Source: an uncultured Eubacteriales bacterium
Lineage (GTDB): Bacteria; Bacillota; Clostridia; Oscillospirales; Acutalibacteraceae
Reading direction: 5' to 3'
DNA: 64,000 nucleotides
Assembly: GCA_934457115.1 (NCBI GenBank)
Contig: CAKSHI010000002.1
Span: forward strand, 66,457-130,456
Part shown: in pieces, positions 45,438 through 52,320 of the stretch
How positions within the stretch are numbered: the stretch's first letter is position 1
Layout: every line of letters begins with the position of its first letter
Notes under the pieces: model-generated
What the model saw: the letters and a program-made list of their open reading frames with translations, nothing else
Told to the model about the DNA's origin: nothing
Database searches by the model: none
Made by a program: the position numbers and the translations under genes

Positions 45438-45449
45438 AATTTTCACCTC

Positions 45450-46310
45450 TTAATCAAGAGCCAAACCTAAGTAAGGGTTTGACTTATCATTTAAATTAAT
45501 ATTTTTATTTAAAACTTTTATCATACCAAAATCAATATTTTTGCCGTTTTTAAAGTGATTGTCAAAAGCGGGAAGTCTAAAGTGATAATAATCATAAGAG
45601 GGGAAATTACTATAAATTGCACCAATAAGATTATCGAAGGATGAGTTTGACGATATTAATTCAGTTACAATAAGGCTTTTACTATCTTGTGGTATGCAGA
45701 TAGCATACCCTTCTTTGACAAATACAGTTTTGCCATTGTATGCTTCATTTATTAAAATAGCATATTTGATTGATTCCTTAGACCACATAATAGAACCTTC
45801 ATTTCCTAAAAGAGAATTGTATCTAAGGTTATTTACACTATCAAGCGAAGATTCTTCATTTTTAGAAGAAGGTTTATATTTTTTTATGTCTTCATTTTTT
45901 AAAACAACAATTTTTTGTTTAAAAAATCTTTTATAGCCTAGTTTTTCGTAATATCCATAAAGACTCTTAGAAGCGGGGAGTAAAAAAGAAAAATCTTTAC
46001 CATTCTTAAAAGCAAGGTCATTTGAATAATTTATTAATTGAGTCATGTACTTTAGACCTCTATAAGAGGGCAAAGTACCGGCTGCATATAAATAGTAACA
46101 GGGGTAAATTTTATCATTAAGCACAATAGTTGCGTCAAGCATATAAAGGGCTGAAACTATTTTATTTTCTACTTCCAATACGACACAATTTTTATTGTTA
46201 AACTTGTTTTCAAAGAAAAGGTCAATTGTCTCTTGGGGTTCATTAAAACAAATACTCCAAATTTGTTTAAGTGAAGGTATATCTTTATTTGTGGCTAATT
46301 TAAAATTCAT
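45450..46310 (-). CDS. GNAT family N-acetyltransferase
   Basis: A protein of 286 residues from ATG at 46310, with an N-terminal GNAT domain (FKLATNKDIPSLKQIW, AAGTLPSYRGLKYMTQLI acetyl-CoA loop, YGYYEKLGYKRF) and a second uncharacterised half. The overall size and layout recall Eis-like GNATs. The start codon lies 2 nt after the DUF2156 gene's stop codon, so coupling is likely. The frame is open to 46361 but that would overlap its neighbour. The substrate is unknown. Confidence 0.85.
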   Translation of the reverse strand: MNFKLATNKDIPSLKQIWSICFNEPQETIDLFFENKFNNKNCVVLEVENKIVSALYMLDATIVLNDKIYPCYYLYAAGTLPSYRGLKYMTQLINYSNDLAFKNGKDFSFLLPASKSLYGYYEKLGYKRFFKQKIVVLKNEDIKKYKPSSKNEESSLDSVNNLRYNSLLGNEGSIMWSKESIKYAILINEAYNGKTVFVKEGYAICIPQDSKSLIVTELISSNSSFDNLIGAIYSNFPSYDYYHFRLPAFDNHFKNGKNIDFGMIKVLNKNINLNDKSNPYLGLALD

Positions 46311-46312
46311 AT

Positions 46313-47197
46313 TTAATCTTTCTTTATAGCTATAAATTTTTTTAGTAGGGTTGAGGGACAATAAGAAAGTTTGGCTTTTCTAAGGCCTTCAATTCCCATA
46401 TCTTCTTCTCGATTTATATATAAATAATTATTCTTTAATCTTGAGGCAAATTCCCTATTTATTATAGAATAAGATCCATTATAAGAAGTTAACGCTTTCT
46501 CAAAATGAGTAAGAAAAACGTCCTTGTTAATTTCTTCACCCATAGTTAACGCAACGATGTTATTATCTACTTTTATAATCCCGCCAAAAAAATCGAGGGC
46601 ATTGTAATTATCAAAGGATTTTTTTAAAGCTATTTTTTCAAGTTCAATAGATTCAAGTTTTTGATCCTTGTTTTCGTCAAACCATTTTTGACAAAAGTCT
46701 TTGCAGGCATCTATATTTTTACTTGAAATTTCTTCATATTCCCAATTATATTCTCTTTCAAATTTTGCAATATGATTTCTTTTGCCATGATATTTTTTAC
46801 CCTTTAATAAAGCAAGGTCAGTTGAGTTATATATATAGTCGGCAATATCTCTTTCCTCTTTAAATTCAAAAGCCCCAGGCATTATTTCCTCAAGTTGTTT
46901 GGATAAGTATTCGGTAACTCCCATCATCTTAAAAGGAATACCTTTCTCTTTGGAGTCTTTTATAATAGTGTTTAATGCATCTTTTATATCACCGCAGCCA
47001 ACAGGAAAACTATATATAGGTTCATCACCAAAGGTTTTTAAAAGAAAATCCTTATATTTTAAGACTTTTATTTTATATGCTTCCTGCCATATAAACATGG
47101 TTCCAAAGGCGCAATCCGCACCAATGCAGCCGGACTCTTTTAAAATTGGGACTATCCATTCTTTATCATTTATTTCCGGAATTTTAAATGTAAGCAC
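46313..47197 (-). CDS. DUF2156 protein (MprF C-terminal domain-like)
   Basis: A 294-residue soluble protein matching the lysyl/alanyl-transferase domain of MprF-type phosphatidylglycerol aminoacyltransferases, but without the membrane flippase part. Recognised by GTMFIWQEAY near the N-terminus, the KGKKYHGKRNHIAKF block and NREFASRLKNNYLYINREEDMG at the C-terminus. The start is GTG immediately after the tmk stop codon, with GGGAG nine nt before. The neighbouring GNAT gene has the same acyltransferase fold class, so the pair may act on related substrates. Function is unproven; such stand-alone domains may transfer amino acids from aminoacyl-tRNA. Confidence 0.85.
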   Translation of the reverse strand: MLTFKIPEINDKEWIVPILKESGCIGADCAFGTMFIWQEAYKIKVLKYKDFLLKTFGDEPIYSFPVGCGDIKDALNTIIKDSKEKGIPFKMMGVTEYLSKQLEEIMPGAFEFKEERDIADYIYNSTDLALLKGKKYHGKRNHIAKFEREYNWEYEEISSKNIDACKDFCQKWFDENKDQKLESIELEKIALKKSFDNYNALDFFGGIIKVDNNIVALTMGEEINKDVFLTHFEKALTSYNGSYSIINREFASRLKNNYLYINREEDMGIEGLRKAKLSYCPSTLLKKFIAIKKD

Positions 47198-47863
47198 TTA
47201 TAAAATCTCCCTTTTAACAATATCAAAGACTTCATTATTAATTTCATCTATAGTTTTTATAGTTCCATTTTCATAGCAATTTATTATTTTCCAATTATTT
47301 TTTTTTGCCGCATATAAAGCTGAGTTTCTGCATGATTTTAGGTATTCAATATTTTTTTCGTGCAGATCTTTTTTATCCTCATCTCCATGATAGCGTTTAC
47401 TCATAAACTTTTGAGATATTTCTATAGGAACATCAAGATAAATAACAATATCGGGTTTTGGTAGAGAAAGTTTATTATATTCATAATCTTCGACCCAATC
47501 GAGATACTTGTCCCACTCATCAGCCTGAAGTTTAGGCATATGAAATACCATATTGGATGTGGAATATCTATCCGAAAGAATTACTCTACCGTTTAAATAA
47601 TCATCTTTCCAAAATTTCATGTAACTTGCATACCTGTCTACCGCAAAAAAGGAAGAGGCTGCATAGGCATTCACGACGTTAGGATCATCCCCGAATTCCG
47701 AATTAAGATACATTTTTACTAGGGAAGAAGAGGGATAATCGTAATTAGGAAAGCTGATTTTTTTGATATTACATAACTTGCTTAAACGTTCATATAATAA
47801 AGCTGATTGAGTTGCCTTGCCGCTGCCGTCTAAACCCTCTATTACTATAAGTTTTCCTTTCAT
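47198..47863 (-). CDS. tmk: Thymidylate kinase
   Basis: Phosphorylates dTMP to dTDP. It is a P-loop kinase: GLDGSGKATQ near residue 10, the DRY motif in ILSDRYSTSN, and a lid region near HGDEDKKD. The length of 221 residues is typical. It overlaps thyX by 4 bp at the ATG/TGA junction, so the dTMP-forming and dTMP-using enzymes are translationally coupled. Another dTMPK-family enzyme could exist elsewhere in the genome. Confidence 0.9.
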   Translation of the reverse strand: MKGKLIVIEGLDGSGKATQSALLYERLSKLCNIKKISFPNYDYPSSSLVKMYLNSEFGDDPNVVNAYAASSFFAVDRYASYMKFWKDDYLNGRVILSDRYSTSNMVFHMPKLQADEWDKYLDWVEDYEYNKLSLPKPDIVIYLDVPIEISQKFMSKRYHGDEDKKDLHEKNIEYLKSCRNSALYAAKKNNWKIINCYENGTIKTIDEINNEVFDIVKREIL

Positions 47864-48636
47864 AATGTTTCCCCTTCTAAATTTTTAAAAAATTCACGCA
47901 CATTATTAATTTCCCCGCAGGACATTTTCCCCTCAGGGCAATTTCCTCTTAGGCATGACGGACCTGAATTTTTAAATAGGGTAGGCGCCACGTCAAGTAC
48001 AAGCTTAAGCATTTCAGTTGCAACTTCTCTAATTTCCCACTGAGCACGGTTGCAACATCTTTGGCTAAAGAAGTTTTTTAGACTTCTTGCATTAAAAGTA
48101 CAAACCATTTTGGTTTCACACGCATTTGGAAGTACAAATCTAGCATCTTCTATAGCCTTCTTTTCAGACATTTTTTGCGCTGATTTGAGATCGAATCCTT
48201 TTTCCAAGAAATGTTCAGTATGTTTTTTGGTAAGGATTTCGACTAACTGATCATAGCTTTTTTTACTTTCAAGCATTGCATTTTCAAAAATCTCAAGGGT
48301 ATCGTTAGATTCTTTTATTTCGGGGGGAATTACATACTCAAACATAGATTCGTTTACGTACCTTTGGCTTTTAACGCTGTATGATGCTATTCTATGCCTT
48401 GTAATTTGAGCTAAAAATGTTCTTGATACACCCTCTATACCAAAGGTAAAACTTACATGTTCCAGAGGACTCTCATGACCAAGTTTTAGTAGCATATTTA
48501 GGAAAGAGGCTGTTTTTTGATCTGTAAGTCCTTTAGATATTTCGTCAATCGATGAGGATGAATAACATAGTTTTGCGGCAGCCGCAACAGTTTTTTCAGG
48601 ATTTGGAGTATATGAAATCAATGTAACTTTTGGCAA
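47860..48636 (-). CDS. thyX: Flavin-dependent thymidylate synthase
   Basis: Makes dTMP from dUMP using methylene-THF, NADPH and FAD. It bears the ThyX signature RHRx7S: Arg80-His81-Arg82 to Ser90 (RHRIASYSVKSQR). A flavin-binding GHESPLEHVSF and the SRTFLAQITRHR strand are present. 258 residues. The TTG start is eight nt after GAGGAGG. It is the first gene of the eight-gene operon and has its own promoter. ThyA is not seen here. Confidence 0.95.
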   Translation of the reverse strand: MPKVTLISYTPNPEKTVAAAAKLCYSSSSIDEISKGLTDQKTASFLNMLLKLGHESPLEHVSFTFGIEGVSRTFLAQITRHRIASYSVKSQRYVNESMFEYVIPPEIKESNDTLEIFENAMLESKKSYDQLVEILTKKHTEHFLEKGFDLKSAQKMSEKKAIEDARFVLPNACETKMVCTFNARSLKNFFSQRCCNRAQWEIREVATEMLKLVLDVAPTLFKNSGPSCLRGNCPEGKMSCGEINNVREFFKNLEGETL

Positions 48637-48673
48637 AGTTGTAGCCTCCTCAAGAATTTAATAATTAATAATA

Positions 48674-48702
48674 ATTATATCAGAAAATACGACTGTCTTC
48701 AA
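48674..48702 (-). promoter_or_regulatory. Promoter of the thyX operon
   Basis: On the minus strand TTGAAG (48702-48697), a 17-bp spacer and TATAAT (48679-48674). It heads thyX, tmk, DUF2156, GNAT, DJ-1, cyclo-ligase, mltG and U32 genes, none of which is separated from the next by a gap large enough for another clear promoter. Confidence 0.65.
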
Positions 48703-48762
48703 GTTTATGCAGGTATTTTTTAGTATATGGTACTTTAAATTTAAAATTTAATGTTTTAGATA

Positions 48763-48791
48763 TTGACAAACATTTGTGTTTATGATATTAT
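48763..48791 (+). promoter_or_regulatory. Promoter of tRNA-Thr
   Basis: Consensus TTGACA (48763-48768), a 17-bp spacer and TATTAT (48786-48791), 13 bp before the tRNA. Confidence 0.75.
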
Positions 48792-48804
48792 ACTTAACAT
48801 AGGT

Positions 48805-48880
48805 GCTGATATGGCTCAGGAGGCAGAGCACATCCTTGGTAAGGATGAGGTCACCGGTTCGAATCCGGTTATCAGCTCCA
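48805..48880 (+). tRNA. tRNA-Thr (anticodon GGT)
   Basis: A 76-nt cloverleaf with 7-bp acceptor GCTGATA/TATCAGC, D stem GCTC/GAGC, a 5-bp anticodon stem with loop TTGGTAA (anticodon GGT, reading ACC and ACT), T stem ACCGG/CCGGT with loop TTCGAAT, discriminator T and an encoded CCA. All positions match, so the identity is secure. It stands alone with its own promoter and downstream hairpin. Confidence 0.97.
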
Positions 48881-48912
48881 TTCATTATTATATTTTACCA
48901 ACAAAATGTGAA

Positions 48913-48988
48913 GCCATTGGCTAATATGAATTTCTTAACAAACATTGTTTTGTTATTTTATTCATTAGTCAATGGCCTTTATTTTTTT
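48913..48988 (+). terminator. Long terminator-like hairpin after tRNA-Thr
   Basis: Arms GCCATTG-CTAAT-GAAT with a mismatch and small bulge pair 48913-48931 with 48960-48976, followed by CTTTATTTTTTT. The loop itself (AACAAAC and GTTTTGTT) can pair. It can serve the tRNA and lies just before the bofA stop codon on the other strand. Confidence 0.7.
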
Positions 48989-48994
48989 AAGTAT

Positions 48995-49258
48995 TTAATT
49001 TGCTATGATTTTTAAAATTAACATCATAGTAACTCCGGGTATTCCGGATACACCGGCGATGCCTAAACTTAAAAGACTTACCGGCAATGTTACACCTGTA
49101 AATGTTCCCGATATATTGACAATTGCTAATGTGGCAATACCGGTGAATATTCCGCTTAAGGTTTTTCTAATTGGTTTTTTGGAGCGTATAAATATTTGAA
49201 TAAGTAATAGCACCAGAAAAATTGAGCCGGCAATCACATATGCCAACCAAGATGACAT
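48995..49258 (-). CDS. bofA: BofA family protein
   Basis: An 87-residue protein with two or three hydrophobic segments. In Bacillus, BofA holds the SigK-processing protease complex inactive in the outer forespore membrane. Matches to the family are KPIRKTLSGIF, LAIVNISG, VTLPVSLLSLGIAGVSGIPG and a C-terminal ILKII. It is located directly downstream of a DUF2508 gene, the same pair as yaaL-bofA in Bacillus. GGAAGG ribosome binding site. Assignment to the family is good; the role in this organism is inferred. Confidence 0.87.
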   Translation of the reverse strand: MSSWLAYVIAGSIFLVLLLIQIFIRSKKPIRKTLSGIFTGIATLAIVNISGTFTGVTLPVSLLSLGIAGVSGIPGVTMMLILKIIAN

Positions 49259-49284
49259 TTTAACACCTTCCTTGTCGATATGTT

Positions 49285-49557
49285 TTATTGGACTTCTTTT
49301 GTAAAGGGTGAAGAGTTTATATTATCATTTTTAGCTACTCGCATTAAGTATCGATAACGTGCTAAAAGTTCCTCACGTTGATATATGCAGGCTTCTATAA
49401 GATCATGATCGGATTCCATGTCGAACCAGCGGTCCGTACACTTTAATTGTTTACATACATCGGAAATTTCATTTAAGACACAAATATGTTCTTTGTTTCT
49501 TTCTTTAGTGAAAGATGACTGCTTGATATAATTGATAATTTTAACAATAAATTCCAT
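49285..49557 (-). CDS. DUF2508 (YaaL-like) family protein
   Basis: A small helical protein, 90 residues from ATG at 49557. CIYQREELLARYRYLMR near the C-terminus is the recognisable DUF2508 motif. The frame extends to 49587 (10 further residues), but AAAGGA lies between, favouring the shorter form though its 12-nt spacing is long. Function is unknown; its pairing with bofA is conserved in Firmicutes, usually behind recR, which is absent here. Confidence 0.75.
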   Translation of the reverse strand: MEFIVKIINYIKQSSFTKERNKEHICVLNEISDVCKQLKCTDRWFDMESDHDLIEACIYQREELLARYRYLMRVAKNDNINSSPFTKEVQ

Positions 49558-49754
49558 AAAAACAACAATTCCTTTCTCGAAGGACATAAAACAATATATC
49601 CTCTTCGCCTAATAAAATATATGCATATATATTGGACATTTATTCCAATAGTTATTCATGGAATTAAAAAATTAGGTTATAAATTTTTTAGTAGATATTA
49701 GCCTAAAAAGGAACAAATGCTTGAAAAGATAAAATAATTGATGTATTATATTGA

Positions 49755-49813
49755 TATAGTAATTTACGACTGCAGATATATTTTATTTTTTAGTGTTTAG
49801 GGGCTGTAAAACG
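49755..49813 (+). repeat. Upstream direct repeat, copy 1
   Basis: This 59-bp leader contains an AATTTAC-ACTGCAG core, TATATTTTATTTTTTAGTGTTT and the ribosome binding site. It is nearly identical to 52262-52320, at the same distance from the start codon. It likely carries the promoter and 5' untranslated region and was duplicated with the gene. No sigma-A consensus is convincing. Confidence 0.8.
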
Positions 49814-52189
49814 ATGTTTGAAAAGATTAAGGGAATAAGGACAGCTAAGAAAGTTTCAAACTTCTTTTTGAAAAGTTATGACCCGCTGGATGATAGTATG
49901 TTTGCCCCTAAAAAGGACTTGGATATTAATATAGACAGTCCTGAGACGTTAAAATTTATTAAAGATATTACTGTTTTTTTAAATAGTGAAAATAAAATTA
50001 AGCAATTGAGCTATACAATGGAAAAACTTCATATTAATGATTTAGTGAAGTGGGCTTTAATATTAAAACAAATTGTGCAAAATTATGGAAAAAATCTGAA
50101 TAATGATGAGTTAAGGTATACATCCTTTTTCTATTATGAAAATAATATGAATTTGGAAACTGTTGAATCTCTGCAGAGGTTTCTAACAACACATTTAGCT
50201 GATAATATAAGTAGCAAAGCAAAAAAACTTGATGAAAATCAAAAACCGTTTTATAAATCAATAGCTAAAAAATTAAAGGAAATAAAAATAGGTGCTCCTA
50301 ATTTTACAGGATACAACCAAGTAGCAGATGATGAAAAAGATGAAGAAGCAAATAATGAAATCGGCGATGAATCTTTAACAGGTGATTCTATAGTAATAAA
50401 TAATAGATTTATAAAAAAACTAAAAAAAATATTAGACAATACATTTGTTCCTTTAGACAGATCCGAAATTGCATCTGCTGACCTAGAGGTATATAAAAAA
50501 ATAGCATATGCTTTACCATACAGCGATCAATCGTTTAACAATACTTATTCAAAATTTATAGAAGCAATAGGCCAAAGCGAACTAATAAGAAACTGTATCT
50601 CAGATAGAAATTATAGAAAAAAATTTTCTCCAAAGCAGATTATTAAACTTCAAAGATATTATCATATAGCTAATGGATACACACAAAAAAAGAATGGCAA
50701 TACAAAGAAGGGGTATAACGAATATAATAGTAAAAACGACGATGTATATGGACATATTGATGTTAATAAATTGGATGAGAAAATACCACATGGAGCTATA
50801 ACTTTTGACCCTCGTTATAAGAATGATAAAAATTTATATTATATAGGTCCAAAACCTATAGATAAAGCAGATGGCTTTTCGACATTACACGATATTGGAG
50901 TAGATAATAATCAGCAGGATATAGATAAGCCGCCTGTAATAGAGGCTCATACTTCTTCTAATGGAGGTGGATCTCGGTATGAAATAACGCATTGCTTTTT
51001 TAGAGTGAAAGCAACAGAATTTGACCCATCTGTCGTGACATATGATGATTTGAAAAAAAGTAATAAAAAACAAGATGGTTTTTTGGAAAAGAAGGCCTTA
51101 AAAAGAAAATCATATTCATTTGGATTTTATCCTAAAAAACAGTTCTTTTTATCTCAAAAATCAGGTGGCAAATATAGAGCATTTCCGGGGACATTAAGGG
51201 ACGATCGTGCACATTATTCTCAACTGGCAGTTGCAAGGACTTGTGACAATATGAGAGTTCTTAAGTTGAATGAAGAAGTTCACAAATTTACCAAAAATAA
51301 TGATTACACTTTATACTCCAAGAACTGTACTGCATTTGTATCAAAAATTAGTAAAGAGATTGGTTTTAAGGATATATCTAAAATGTTTGGAAGGTTTATA
51401 TTTGCTCCTAATATAGCTGCTAAAAATATTATTTCAGCTTGGATGAGTGATAAGTATAAAGGAACCGACACTACTTTTAAGGCTACAAGCCATAAGATGA
51501 AAATTTATAAAGAGGATAAAAGTGAAAAAGCTACGGAGGAGGCAGGGCGCGATGAAGGATTTTATGCTAGGTATCAGAAAGCTTTAGACAGATCTATAAT
51601 AAGTATGGAAAACATGAAAGTCGAAGATAATGATGACTTATCGTACTCTACAATCGAGGGTTATTTAAAAAATTTCATTGGCAGGTTTTATGATGAATTA
51701 CCTAATCAGGAATTAGAATTTAATTCTCAACTAGAGAGTACTCTTCGATCATTAAAGCAATTGTTTGACCTTACTAAATACAACGATAAGGGAGTTGATG
51801 CAACAGCTATTCAAGAACATAAGTCCATAGCCAAAAATCAGCTGGAATTGCTGGGAAATGTATTTAAAAACCACAGTAATTATAGAGGGTTTTTATTTGT
51901 AAAGTTTTTAATAAAAAGAATAGACTCAGGTTTAATAGAATTACGAGTTAAAAAGGAATATTGTGACGCTATACAGAATGAATTGTATGATGCCGAAGAT
52001 ATATATAATGAGAAATATGACTACTTTGATAGGGTACAGGATACATGTAGTGATAAGGAGTACAAAGCCATTAGCAACGAATTGGACGATGCTGAAGGGG
52101 TTTGTAATGATATACAAGAACAATTAGATTCGATTAAAGGCGAGTACTCAAATATGCTCCAGAAGTACCATGAGGTTTCAATTAACTAG
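49814..52189 (+). CDS. Predicted permuted NlpC/P60-like (papain-fold) protein, paralogue 1
   Basis: 791 residues from ATG at 49814 (AGGGG ten nt before; the frame reads back to GTG 49793). The N-terminal domain (about 1-150) is helical and shared with the next gene. The middle contains ITFDPRYKNDKN and THCFFRVKATE (His393), then SYSFGFYP, then YSKNCTAFVSKISKEIGF with Cys505. His before Cys, with S(Y/F)GFYP and NCxxFV, is the arrangement of circularly permuted NlpC/P60 toxins and amidases. The C-terminal ~170 residues are helical coiled coil. No signal peptide or adjacent immunity gene. The activity is inferred; the fold call rests on motif order seen by eye. Confidence 0.6.
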   Translation: MFEKIKGIRTAKKVSNFFLKSYDPLDDSMFAPKKDLDINIDSPETLKFIKDITVFLNSENKIKQLSYTMEKLHINDLVKWALILKQIVQNYGKNLNNDELRYTSFFYYENNMNLETVESLQRFLTTHLADNISSKAKKLDENQKPFYKSIAKKLKEIKIGAPNFTGYNQVADDEKDEEANNEIGDESLTGDSIVINNRFIKKLKKILDNTFVPLDRSEIASADLEVYKKIAYALPYSDQSFNNTYSKFIEAIGQSELIRNCISDRNYRKKFSPKQIIKLQRYYHIANGYTQKKNGNTKKGYNEYNSKNDDVYGHIDVNKLDEKIPHGAITFDPRYKNDKNLYYIGPKPIDKADGFSTLHDIGVDNNQQDIDKPPVIEAHTSSNGGGSRYEITHCFFRVKATEFDPSVVTYDDLKKSNKKQDGFLEKKALKRKSYSFGFYPKKQFFLSQKSGGKYRAFPGTLRDDRAHYSQLAVARTCDNMRVLKLNEEVHKFTKNNDYTLYSKNCTAFVSKISKEIGFKDISKMFGRFIFAPNIAAKNIISAWMSDKYKGTDTTFKATSHKMKIYKEDKSEKATEEAGRDEGFYARYQKALDRSIISMENMKVEDNDDLSYSTIEGYLKNFIGRFYDELPNQELEFNSQLESTLRSLKQLFDLTKYNDKGVDATAIQEHKSIAKNQLELLGNVFKNHSNYRGFLFVKFLIKRIDSGLIELRVKKEYCDAIQNELYDAEDIYNEKYDYFDRVQDTCSDKEYKAISNELDDAEGVCNDIQEQLDSIKGEYSNMLQKYHEVSIN

Positions 52190-52261
52190 GTGTAATGAAT
52201 ATCTTTATAAAACTAGTTATATTGGTCTAAAAGCAATTATTTGAAAAGTTAATATTATTGG

Positions 52262-52320
52262 TATAGTAATTTACAACTGCAGATATATTTTATTTTTTAG
52301 TGTTTGGAGGATGTAAAGCA
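52262..52320 (+). repeat. Upstream direct repeat, copy 2
   Basis: It matches 49755-49813 with a handful of substitutions, including a better GGAGG ribosome binding site. The offset between copies (2,507 bp) equals the distance between the two start codons, so the whole unit was duplicated in tandem. Confidence 0.8.

Noticed and set aside
48881..48994. Possible integration site at the tRNA-Thr 3' end
   Set aside because: No repeat of the tRNA 3' end, integrase or recombinase gene was found nearby; the segment is explained by a terminator hairpin.
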